A stretch of 64,000 nucleotides of DNA from Dactylonectria macrodidyma (lineage: Eukaryota; Ascomycota; Sordariomycetes; Hypocreales; Nectriaceae). The stretch spans positions 248,001 to 312,000 of the forward strand of contig JAGMUV010000015.1 in the NCBI GenBank assembly GCA_020744425.1. The letters run 5' to 3'. Below, in pieces: positions 22,521-32,432 of this stretch. The position numbers and the translations under genes are program-made. The notes under the pieces were generated by a model. That model was not told the DNA's origin and searched no databases. It was given only the letters and a program-made list of their open reading frames with translations. Numbering within the stretch: position 1 is the first letter of the stretch; each line of letters begins with the position of its first letter.

Positions 22521-25106
22521 TCAATCTTGCAAATGTTGGTGGGGGGGAGGGGTTTTCCCACCTCCATACCATTCCTCCTGTAATTCACGATCTCTTTCAG
22601 CAGCATCCCAGACATGCCGCATCCCTCGCCGTTGTACGAAGGGCTGCTCTTCTCTCTCTCTCCCTACATTCTGTTCAACCCGTTCGTTCTCGGCTTTATC
22701 CCAATCAAGATAACTCATCATCTCCTCCTTAGTCCACTCTCTAATGCCGTTTTTCTCCCTGCAATGCCTCCCCATTTGCTTGTAGTCAAGGCACCAGTCA
22801 TACTCTGTTTTAGAGTAACGGGTAGGCAGCCCTATAGCCTTCCGGTATTGTTGATTGGTCTTGATGGCCCCCCGAGGCAATGTAGCATACCAGGCCTCTC
22901 GTGCTTCTTTGTATCGTTGGAAGATAGCAAGGGGGTCATCAACTCGTAATGCAGGCACTGCTCTTGCATTTGCTGTAGTAACAGTTGCTGGTCTGGCTGC
23001 TGGAGGAGATAGTACACGAGTTGCTGTACGTGTTGTTGTATGTGTTGTTGTAATGGCTACAATCTCGGATATTACAGAGGATCCTGATAGGGATGATGGG
23101 GATAATGAGCGGGTTACAGAGCGAGTAGATGTGTGTGTTGTTGTATGCGTTGTTATAGAGGTTTGTGCAGAAGCCTGCAATAGATGTTCATAACGTAAGG
23201 GGCATGCTTTAGACCTCATGTTGTGGCCTTGCTGATGACATCTCGAACACTTTGGCGGTGCCTTTGGTTGTACTGCTTTCTCAACAGCTTCAAATGCACA
23301 AGGCTCACGCTGTGTGCTTCTTGGTGGCAGCGTTGAACTAGCTGCTAGACGGTCGAACTGCTTGCGAGGCTCAATGAGAAGCTGGGCGCTTCCTGAGCGT
23401 TGGAGATACCAATGTGAATGGAAATGATGTAGTAGAAGGGGCTGATACTCGTCCAGTAAAGGCTTCAGGCTATGAGCACAAGGCAGACCAAGAGTCTTAG
23501 TGAAAACTCCTGTACACGCAGGATGTTCTCTTGATAGTCGTTGCCGTTGAGCCTCAACCTTCCGCAAAGCTTCATGTGATATCCAACCACAGATGTTGCT
23601 ATACAATGCCCCAGATAGCTGAAGAGGTATGCTGATATGCTGCCTGGCTTGGTTTGCCTTGAGCTCGGCAAGCTGATTTACCAGAACAAGCTTGATGATC
23701 CTCCAGGCCTCGAAGAGGTCAACTTGCGATGTTTTCAGGTGACCTTTGATAAGATTGTGAATGCCTTCGCCCCGTGATGTCACATATTGCTCGAAGTGAA
23801 GGTATTGGTTAACCCACGCCTTCACAAACCTCTCTTTGTAGAGATCTAGCCAGGTCTCCATGATATAGCCCACCTCGTTGATATGGCCAGGGATGTAACG
23901 GTCCTTGAACTTCTCAAGCCTCTCGTTGTAGATATCCTCAGTCGGTGAGGCTACAATCTCATGCCAAGAGTCGTAGAATTCCTTCCACTCTTTCTGCCCT
24001 TGAGAATCGCTTTTATCCCGAGTAAATGCGGGCATACAATAGGTCAGGACTGCTTTGTTGATATGCCATAAGCATAGCATCGGGGTTGACTGAGGGAAGC
24101 AAGAGGGAGAGGAAACAGCATTCATACAAGCAAGACAGCGATCTGTAAGTATTACAGAGGGAAGGGCTGCTCCATGAAGCTCATACATATACCGTAAACG
24201 CTCAAGAGCCCAGATGAAGTCATGCTCTTCCTCGCCGCTAAGGAATGCAAATGCAATACAGAAGGATCGTTGACAAGCATCAACACCAACTATATCGAGA
24301 AGAGGCATCTTGTACTTATTGGTCTTGTATGTGCAGTCCAATATAAGCACTTCAGGGTATAATTTGAGGTATGCCAGTGATGTAGGATGTGCAAATAATA
24401 CTGCTGTAACTCTGCTACTCTCGTCAAGGCGTATTTGACTCCAGAAGCCCTCACTCTTGAGCTGATCATCAAGGGCATGCATATTGCTTTGACCTCCGGC
24501 AAGGTCTCGCTTGCCCTGTGCAATGCAATTATAGATATCTTGCTGTGTAGCAATTATATCCGAGTTCATACGTAGGTATGACCTAATCTCCTTTGGCGCA
24601 ATGCCGGCATTGGCGAGTTGTTGGACTGTTGATCTATCTGAGGATGATAGCTGACGATGTGTTGGATGTGCCAGTTGACTGAGGCTTGGTTCGTGATTGT
24701 GTTGACCAAAGCCAGCCCGAGGACGATGCCTTACACTCCATGCAGTCTTGCATAGGCTTTCCATTGCTATCACAGAGAAGAGGCATCCCGTACGACGTGA
24801 TATAGTTTGCCGTTGCCGTTTCTTTGGGCCAGGAGGGCGCCCTCCTCGGTCACAGCCGAAGATAACTCCAGTTCTTCTACTAGAGGTCTTCCAAGACTTT
24901 TGGACTACAAAGGCATAGCCTCGTGGCGCTGCCCAAGCATTGATTGCTGCACGTAGTTCCTCCAGCGAGTTGTAGTCGCGTTCAGGAGGAAGGGCATCAT
25001 CAGGGAAGCGACGGGGGCCCTCAATTGGGTTCATTGTAGCAGAAGAAAGGCGCGGCAAGTTGAATTGATGCTGAAGAAGCCGTTGACTGTTGAATTGAAG
25101 GGCCAA
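22521..25106 (-). CDS. MULE transposase
   Basis: An intronless 861-aa frame inside the transposon. The N-terminal part (about 60-145) resembles the FAR1/WRKY-GCM1 zinc-binding region: GYAFVVQKSWK, then C-x-n-C and a final HNH. The MULE DDE core follows: first Asp in LILDCTYKTNKY (D257), second Asp in VILTDRCLACMN (D322), the CLWHINK C/D2-H motif at about 345-351, and a candidate Glu in SRGEGIHNLIKGH (E447). Near residue 620 a CCHC knuckle (CSRCHQQGHNMRSKACP) is present, followed by a Thr/Ser-rich spacer. All expected catalytic residues are present, so it may be active. It would bind the terminal repeats and cut and reinsert the element. The Met at 25106 lies 20 bp inside the right inverted repeat boundary. 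Confidence 0.95.
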   Translation of the reverse strand: MALQFNSQRLLQHQFNLPRLSSATMNPIEGPRRFPDDALPPERDYNSLEELRAAINAWAAPRGYAFVVQKSWKTSSRRTGVIFGCDRGGRPPGPKKRQRQTISRRTGCLFSVIAMESLCKTAWSVRHRPRAGFGQHNHEPSLSQLAHPTHRQLSSSDRSTVQQLANAGIAPKEIRSYLRMNSDIIATQQDIYNCIAQGKRDLAGGQSNMHALDDQLKSEGFWSQIRLDESSRVTAVLFAHPTSLAYLKLYPEVLILDCTYKTNKYKMPLLDIVGVDACQRSFCIAFAFLSGEEEHDFIWALERLRYMYELHGAALPSVILTDRCLACMNAVSSPSCFPQSTPMLCLWHINKAVLTYCMPAFTRDKSDSQGQKEWKEFYDSWHEIVASPTEDIYNERLEKFKDRYIPGHINEVGYIMETWLDLYKERFVKAWVNQYLHFEQYVTSRGEGIHNLIKGHLKTSQVDLFEAWRIIKLVLVNQLAELKANQARQHISIPLQLSGALYSNICGWISHEALRKVEAQRQRLSREHPACTGVFTKTLGLPCAHSLKPLLDEYQPLLLHHFHSHWYLQRSGSAQLLIEPRKQFDRLAASSTLPPRSTQREPCAFEAVEKAVQPKAPPKCSRCHQQGHNMRSKACPLRYEHLLQASAQTSITTHTTTHTSTRSVTRSLSPSSLSGSSVISEIVAITTTHTTTRTATRVLSPPAARPATVTTANARAVPALRVDDPLAIFQRYKEAREAWYATLPRGAIKTNQQYRKAIGLPTRYSKTEYDWCLDYKQMGRHCREKNGIREWTKEEMMSYLDWDKAENERVEQNVGREREEQPFVQRRGMRHVWDAAERDRELQEEWYGGGKTPPPHQHLQD

Positions 25107-25125
25107 TTTGCGGTATTACCCCTTT

Positions 25126-25219
25126 TCGGGCTTACATAACAGATCTTATTTGCACAGCTAGCTGTGCAAAAAGTCACGTGGTCTTATTGGCACAGCTAGC
25201 TGTGCCTGTATGAGCCCCC
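25126..25219 (-). repeat. Right terminal inverted repeat of MULE
   Basis: 94-bp inverted copy of 20750-20843 with the same duplicated 16-bp palindromes. It lies immediately upstream of the transposase start, so the repeat probably also acts as the transposase promoter. Confidence 0.95.
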
Positions 25220-25228
25220 CACCGGAGC

Positions 25229-26438
25229 CTGGTGCTTAGGTAATACTAGCAGCCTCCCAGGCGGGGGAAAGTAAACATGGCACACCAAGAGCCTCCCTAT
25301 CACTATAATAGCTACATCCCCCCTAATATAACACTGATTTAGTCCCAGAGAGCTTCATTAAAAATGGATAAAATTATGCTAATGATATTTGATTTGATTG
25401 CTTAATTTATTAGGGTTTTTCTTCCCTTTTTAAAATTCGGTATTGCTTGGTGAAGGTGAAACCGACTCTTCGTGTGCCATGTTTTCTGTCCCCCGCTTGC
25501 CTCCATGTTGGCCAAAACATACAATCCACCACCTGTGATTCCTGGGCTACAATTGCAAATTAGGTTCTATGCCAATTTTTCCAATATTAAGATTATTATA
25601 TATGTCATCCATGTTATCTGTGTAGATTGGTCTTGGGTTTCTACGACCTAGATTGGTCGAGTAACCACCCTCCTAGGAACTTCAGTTCCAGCCGGGTTCA
25701 TGCTGTGCTTTCCCTCTTCCAGTCCAAGGTCAACATTGTGACTCTCGCCTTACGGGGACGTTCCTATTCAAGTTGCAGGTTAAGAGAGAGAAAACTAAAA
25801 CTGCAATGTTGTATTCAGGCAAGTAGATGGGGATTACTTCTCCTCCGTATAACGCCATTGATGATTTCAAGTTGGGCACCTCATGTAGAGCAAGACCAGA
25901 ATGCAGGTCTAAGTTAGCGGCTGAGATCTAAATCCCACTGTTTAAACAGCAAGCTGTCATCGTTTCAAATCACTAAAAAAAATGTAAAACACAAAATTAA
26001 TATCATCCTTAGATTTCCAATTCCAAGCCCAGAAAAGTCCGTAGGGCGAGTGTAAGAGACTCAAGCACATGGCACACTGTAGGGTGGGAAGTCTGTAGGA
26101 CAACGCAGAATCCGCTGACATAATCCAATCCCCCGCCATGTCGAGCCCCTCCAAGAGGCGCCAAGCTGATGCGGGTGCGGATGGCGAAGTGACAGACTCT
26201 AGGCAACCCATCGAGCTGCGTTTCTCGCGAAAGCAGTTTTACTTCCTACTTCCTACTTCCCAATAGATGGATTAAATCGTCTTCTAAAGCTGTCCGGGTC
26301 TTCGCGCTCCAAACCTTGCATCATCCACACTTTTAGCATTGCCTGTCTCTTCCCCACACCTCGGGTTGTGCTACAGCTACCTACAGGCTGCAGTTCCTAG
26401 CTTACCTTACATCAACAGCTTCAGGCCTGCTCCAGACC
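25229..26438. other. A+T-rich upstream region of UBX gene
   Basis: 1.2 kb between the transposon and the UBX gene. A+T content is clearly raised at about 25330-25640. I see no coding frame with conserved features and no repeat ends. Confidence 0.5.
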
Positions 26439-28021
26439 ATGGCTTCCCACGTCGTGGTGATAGCCACCGACTTGCGGCGCACAACGATCAAGGTGAACCC
26501 TGGAACATACCTGGCCGATGTGCTCCAAGAGGCCTGCAAGAAGCTCAATCTTTCCAGCGATAGATATCTCATCAAGTAAGCCTGTCCTCTTTGTCCCCCC
26601 GGCCTGGCCGCACCCACTGACTTGGCCCCTCAACCCATAGACACCGTCAAAAGCAAATCGACCTCTCCGTTCCGTTCCGAACCTCCGGACTCATCCCCGG
26701 AGCAAAGCTTGAGCTCGTGCAAAAGTCCAATACGCCGTCCGCCATCCAAGTCGCCCTCCAGGTCCCGCCTCCCGAGGGCCGCGAGATCCCCGGCGGTCGC
26801 CTGATCCAGAAGTTCCCTAGCGACCTGACGCTGTGGAAGGTCTTGCGCCAGTTCGAGAGTGGACAGGCAAGTCATGGAAAGAATGTCAATATCACGGCTC
26901 GCGGCGTCGCCCAGACCTCGTGCAGCTCTGGTAGCGGCGGCGGACAGCTGTACTACGAAATCCCCGTCCTGAACATCATGGGCAGAGAGCTGGCCTCTTT
27001 CGCCGACTTTCAACGGACCCTGTCGCAGCTGGGCTACAACTCGGGCAGCGTTCTTATCAGGTTGGCGTATCGCAAGACGGATCAAACACTCTTCGATGCC
27101 ATGGCGGAGATCGGCCAATTCTTCAACGAGGAGGAGGCAGCACCAGCCGCACCGGAACCAGCAAAGAAGGAGGCCGAGGAGCCGACCGGGGAAACTCAAG
27201 ATACCCCCATGGAAGAGGCTCAATCTAATTCCATCGAAGAGTCGAGTCACGATCAACAATCAGCCGAGCAAGATGGCATCCTAGCACCGTCGACTGATCA
27301 AGCGGCTAAGGAAGACGACATGGCTCTTGACAGCTCCCGACCGAGCAACTCCCTAGAACCAGTGGGAGTTTTCCTTGCCCCATCAGGGACAGTACCAGCC
27401 GCCGCCCTCGTTGCAGTCGAAGAAGCCGATTACACCCCGTCCATCGCCCACGCTCAGATCCATCAAGCTCGCCTACAGCAGAGCTCGCGGAACACGCGCC
27501 TCCTGTCGGACAAAGAACTCGAGGACAAGGCCGCCATCGAAAATGCTAGATTGGCTGCCATTAAGTCAGTCCTCATCAAGGTTCGCTTCCCAGACAACAC
27601 AAGCAGCGATTGGCAAGTCAGTCCCGCAGAAACGGGCCGCTTCCTGTACGACGCGGTCAGGCATGTCATGGCCAACGATGAACAGCCCTTCCACCTTGTC
27701 CTCCCCGGGACTACTGCCGTCATAAAGAATGCCGACAGCCCATCCGACAGTCTTATCAAGGGCTACAAACTTTCTGGCCGTGTCCTAGTCAACCTGGTTT
27801 GGGACGATGGTGTCCCAGCTGCGGTACGGAAGCAGCCCTTCCTCAAGTCTAACGTGGCGCGACAGGGACAGCAGGTCAAGGTTCCCGAGCCTCTCGTGGT
27901 TTCAGACGACAAAGGAAAGGGCCCGGAGCTGCCCACACTTCAACCGTCCGACAAGGGCGAGGGCAGCGGGGATAAACTTGGCAAGAAAATACCCAAGTGG
28001 CTCAAGCTGGGCAAGAAATAG
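26439..28021 (+). CDS. TUG/ASPL-type UBX-domain protein (Cdc48 adaptor)
   Basis: Two exons, 26439-26575 and 26641-28021, giving 505 aa. The N-terminus (MASHVVVIATDLRRTTIKVN, LADVLQEACKKLN, then IKHRQKQIDLSVPFRTSGLIPGAKLEL across the intron) is the TUG-UBL1 ubiquitin-like fold of human ASPSCR1 and yeast Ubx4. A second ubiquitin-like region follows at about 85-190. An acidic, Ser/Glu-rich linker leads to a C-terminal UBX-like domain (IKVRFPDNTSSDWQV to VNLVWDD), then a basic tail IPKWLKLGKK. UBX proteins tether substrates to the Cdc48/p97 ATPase, for example in ER-associated degradation. It is divergent from PUP3, another ubiquitin-proteasome gene. The family is secure; the exact orthologue is less so. 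Confidence 0.92.
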
Positions 28022-28425
28022 AGATTTGAAGAAACTGGCCGCAAGGACATGGAATCACGGCGAGCCAATGCATGCACCCTGGGAGGTTAATTACGGCGTT
28101 CATTCATTGGAGATATGTTTTATATCGTTCGACGCATGTCCTAGTCTCATTGTACGGAATAGACGGTGCTGAATACATTCGTCGGGCTAGGCTTTAACAT
28201 GACGACATTGCTGGCCGTGCCGGTGTAGTTTTCACCGTTACATCTGCAGCGATACACATTTGTAGTCGTTAAGTTATTTTGTCTTCAGAGTATTGGTATT
28301 CCGGTGAGCCGCAGCCTATCCCTGCCACGGAGCCTCAAAGCCGTTTTTTTATAACGATCAAATCGTGACCACGCCAATCCATGCGAACCCCATTTGCCAG
28401 ATTCCCAAATGTCGAAAGAGACCGT
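28022..28425. other. Convergent intergenic region
   Basis: 404 bp of 3' flanks between the UBX gene (+) and RPL36 (-). Nothing else is seen. Confidence 0.6.
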
Positions 28426-29128
28426 TTAGTGAGCACGGCGGGACTCGGCGATGACGCGCTGGAGCTCGTCGACCTTCTTCTTGGCACGGCCGAAGGTACC
28501 GAGCTGTTCTCTTGTTAGTTTTCGAGTTTCAATGACGGGCGGTAGGATAGCGATTCGACGTACTCTCTTCTTGGCGAGCTTACGGGCACGCTTGTCCTTG
28601 CTGTTGCGGAGCAACTCGATAACTCGGCGCTCGTAGGGGGCAAGACTGTGGGGAAATGTCATTAGCACCATGTTCCATAGCTCAAGTTGAATCCTCTATT
28701 GTCAACGATAATTCTAACACGACGTTTCCGGTCTCTCGATCCAATCGTATCCAATGGTTCGGCAGGCATTCGCTGCACAAAAAACCCTTCTCGATTGACC
28801 CCTCACACCATTCCATGCCGGTGGACATCTTGCCGTAGAAAAAAAATTAAGACTTACCCAGCAACCTCCTTAACGACCTCACGGACGAAAGCGGTGCGCT
28901 TGCTCAGGTGGCCCTTGGTGCGGGAGACGCGGGGCTTGACAACGCGGGCGGTGGTTTTCTGTTAAATCGCAAAGGCGCAAAAGTCAGCGTCCATCATCTG
29001 CAAGAGCGAACCTCGTGGAAGAGGGTGCGGAGCAGAGATCCTCCACGAGGTGAGACTGTGACAAGACGTACGTGGCCCTTGTTGAGGCCAACGGCCAGAC
29101 CGGATCGTGCAGGGGCTTCAGCGGCCAT
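28426..29128 (-). CDS. RPL36: 60S ribosomal protein eL36
   Basis: Four exons: 29128-29072, 28958-28858, 28645-28564 and 28503-28426, giving 105 aa, the family length. Spliced protein: [19 protein letters not shown], then [20 protein letters not shown], then [20 protein letters not shown], then [19 protein letters not shown] and the end [10 protein letters not shown]. It is a structural protein of the large cytosolic ribosomal subunit. The third intron (28504-28563) is 60 nt and has no in-frame stop, so unspliced mRNA would code for a 20-residue insertion before [10 protein letters not shown]. Confidence 0.96.
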
Positions 29129-30932
29129 TGTTGCTGTGGTTAGTCGACAGGTCGGTGATGGTCGAAGAAGTTCACGGAGAGCCAGAATTTGGTGGAGAGG
29201 ATGCGGTTTGGGTGGGAAATTTTTGGCGGTTGTGGGTCACGTGCCCGAGGGTAAATTCGATTTTTTGTGTGGGTGGTGTGCGTGAGAGACTCCACCGAGA
29301 AATTGTCGGTCAGGCGAGTGGAGGTTTCGGAGGCTTGGGCCCCACTCAGACAAGTCGAAGTTGACGATGCCAGATTGGGAAGCACTCGACGGCAGCTACG
29401 TATTGGGCATCTCGTGGACTGGACTTCTGTTTCAATAAACACCTAGGCGGAAGCTTGAGTGTATGTATTTCCGAGGATAATGTAAACTGATCGCCCTGAA
29501 ACTTGACCTCCTGTGTACTCTAAGCTTTCGATGGCATCAGTGGACAGAGTTGGCTGTCCTTATTGATAAGAGTCATGACCAACGCTCAATGAATGTGTCG
29601 AGCCAACAAGAGACTGTGGCGGCATAGCCTCGAACAATGAATTGGATTCAAGACATATACGCTGGGCCTGGTGGGTAGTTCATAAAGTAGCCTGGTCGAT
29701 TGGATATTGAAGCGAATCCCCATGCACAGGAAGGAATGTTCCATACTTAGGTAGATCAGTAGGGCAGCATCATGGGTGGGTTGGCAGCTTGAACAATCCA
29801 CTCAATTGCGCATCAACTCGACTTCGCCCGAGAGGCGGCGCATTGACCTGATACCCATGCTTTTAAAATGCGTGCTGTTCCTTCCATGTTAAAAAACCAC
29901 CAGGTGGAATGGATAGCCGGCATTCAGTAGTGGATGTTGGTTGAGCGGCTATGACGAGAAGACGCCAGCCAGCCCCATTGTTATGCATCATCTCGTCTCA
30001 TGTTGAATGCTCCTTTGGTTGCCTCCCTCTCTTCGAAGATGGTGCTTTGTCAAAGTTGGTTGGGATTGTAGTCGTTTTCATTGACGTGCAATGTTCCTAT
30101 TGCTTGATTTAGAGTCTCTTTCGGCTTATTGTGATGGACCCCGTCTGGCTCATCATGTGGCAGTGCCTATGTCTATGCGTTGGTGCTGGACACATCACTA
30201 TCAAGTATTCGGAGACGTTAATAGACTGAGTGGGCCTCTTATTTATGAAGATAGGTGGATAATTGAAAGTAAAATAAAAAAAAATGAATAAAAAGGTCTA
30301 TCACGGCCATTCCGTGTTACAGAGGAGACTCGCTTTGAAGTATGTGTCTTTGAGCTTGCTAAAATATGAATCACATCCAGAGGATTTGAGTCTCCGTCGC
30401 ACGGAATGTTCTACCAACAGTCCCGTGTCATCCACCATGTAATTAATGCACGTGTGTTGCCCAGAACCCACCGAATCGTCAACCCACGGGCAGGAACATG
30501 AAACGGGCAAAGGTCCAATCACACCTTTCTATCGCCTAGCATGTTGGATCCTTGCTGCCAGTCCGTTTCGTCCAGAAAAGGTGGGAATCGCGGATGGTCG
30601 GGGTGGCCGGGTCGGGCATGGATCTTCTTCCTGTGCTCCAGCGATTGCATCACGATCTGCGAGGGCAGGGAGACATCATGATGGAATCTTCCGTCTGGCC
30701 CCTTTTTTCTCTGTTGCCACGGCCGTATGTTTGACAAGGAAAACAGGAACGAACCGCGTTCTGTACTGCCCCATTCAGAGTGATGAGCACTTATATTTAG
30801 TAGCCCATCACCGCTCATCCTTCTTGTTGCCATAATACCGTACATCCATCTGCCTCCACCATCTATTTCCAGCCTGTGAAATCAAATCAAAAACCCCTAC
30901 GCAGACAAAGCGCGACTCGACATACTGGCAGG
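29129..30932. other. Intergenic region
   Basis: About 1.8 kb between divergent genes RPL36 and a secreted-protein gene. The open frames are short and unconserved. An A-rich tract lies at about 30265-30295. I see no RNA gene. Confidence 0.5.
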
Positions 30933-31501
30933 ATGCACGCGGCTGTTCTTCTTTTGTCGGCCCTGCCGTCGGCATTCGCCATCCACGCCTACTCCGTTCC
31001 CGCTGGACTCTCGCTCGCGGAGGCCGATACCAGCAACTCTTGCGTCCTCCCTGATGACTACCACATTAAGAATTACTCGGCTGAATCCGAAAGTGACGGT
31101 CAGACTCTCTCCTACAGTTTCATCTTCGGCGACGACTCAACGAAGGTGTCGACGCCCTGCGAGTTCAACTCATCATCCATCCCCGTTCTCGTAAACGGCA
31201 ACCCTCGATACGAATGCGACAACACTGACGTACAATTCGTCTGGGACGGTTCAAAACTCACCATGGTCGAGAAAGTGTGTCCTGGCGCGAACGGGTAAGT
31301 GATCCCAGTTTATGTGTTATTTTCTCGGGGGGGTTGGCAGGCTGACGAGTTGCTTGAAGTGCCGAGGCATATGAAGTTGCTGGTAGTACCCGTATCTATC
31401 TCCAGTGCCCAGAGACGGGTGGTGCCTGTACCACTAACACGACCGACTACAAGTCGCTGTTCGTGAGCCTCAACCCTATTTTGAACCCGAGCCGTGTTTA
31501 G
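30933..31501 (+). CDS. Small secreted cysteine-containing protein
   Basis: Two exons, 30933-31294 and 31360-31501, giving 167 aa. The Met at 30933 is chosen over the one at 30876 because it opens a clean signal peptide (MHAAVLLLSALPSAFA, predicted cut before IHAYS). The mature part is about 150 residues with six cysteines, several N-glycosylation sequons (NYS, NSS, NTT) and beta-strand-like alternation (GQTLSYSFIFGDD, VQFVWDGSKLTMVEKVC). The pattern recalls the fungal AA1-like (Alt a 1/PevD1-type) family of secreted beta proteins, but I can only suggest this. It is probably extracellular and its function is unknown. The following gene also encodes a secretory-pathway protein. Confidence 0.8.
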
Positions 31502-32432
31502 AGCAAGGATTATAGGATAGAGAAATAATTATGGACGAGCGGCTCAGCTACGGAAAAAGAAGCCGAAGGAAAGTCGCATGTGCATTGTCCATGAAGGGCA
31601 TTGTTGGAGGAGGTACCAACGGGTGCAGTCTTCAGAGATAACACCCAGTTGCTGTATCCACTCAGCCGCGTGACCACTGCCGCCGCAGAAATAGAAGATA
31701 CGCAGGAAATATATGAAGACTGATGGTCTACCAAGATAACACAAGTGACTTCATCATGTTTCTCAGAACTGCAGCGTGATGACAATCCCATCCCAGTGGC
31801 CACCTAACTGGAAGTGCCCCAAATGTCAAGATACCAGGTACCTTCGGGTAGCGTAAATGGGAACAGTGAAAATCCGGGGTAGTGCAGAAACCAGCCACTC
31901 ACAACGCCGCCCACGCTGGTTGACCTCCACCCAACCTCTTCTCATCCACACTTTGCCTCGTTCTTAGGCTGGCATATGACCGCGACATTCGGCAGTCTGC
32001 ACCTCACGAGACCAAAAAGCTTTACGGAGGCGGTCTTAGGATCTAGGTCTCTTTCCCGTCAGTCCCAGCTCAGACCAGTCCTGAGCCACTTGATTACCAC
32101 CATTCCTCGCCTAGCAGCTCAGTAGGCCCCCAACAAAAAAAAAATCGCCGCCTGCATCATGCGTTGCCTTTGAATGACTGCGTGCCCAAGCGCTGCTCAC
32201 TCATTGCTTCAAATTCACGACAGAGGCACCTCGCAGGCGACTTCATCACCGCATTCAAACAGACCGGCTGACCGCAGCCCGCTGCTGCGGATTTCCGCGC
32301 CTCAATTGACAGCTCATCGCCGCTGGATCGGCTTTCCTAGGACTCGCGAAATGAACTACTAACCAAGTACCCGACTTCTACTATTCGCCTTTTCTATCAC
32401 TTGCGCTATCGTACACTGGCCTCAAATCAACG
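31502..32432. other. Intergenic region upstream of lipase
   Basis: About 930 bp. I see no supported gene. A short poly(A) run sits at about 32136-32145. Confidence 0.5.

Larger units (their letters stand above)
20741..25228. mobile_element. Complete Mutator-like (MULE, Hop-like) DNA transposon with target duplication
   Basis: The element spans 20750-25219 (4470 bp). It is flanked on both sides by the same 9 bases, CACCGGAGC (20741-20749 and 25220-25228), a target duplication of the length expected for MULEs. The ends are 94-bp inverted repeats that are identical by eye. Inside are a full-length minus-strand transposase (22521-25106) and a second plus-strand ORF (21338-21973) carrying one stop. 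Perfect ends, an exact target duplication and an open transposase indicate a recent insertion without heavy RIP mutation. It lies between two divergent genes, PUP3 and a UBX-domain gene. Confidence 0.95.
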
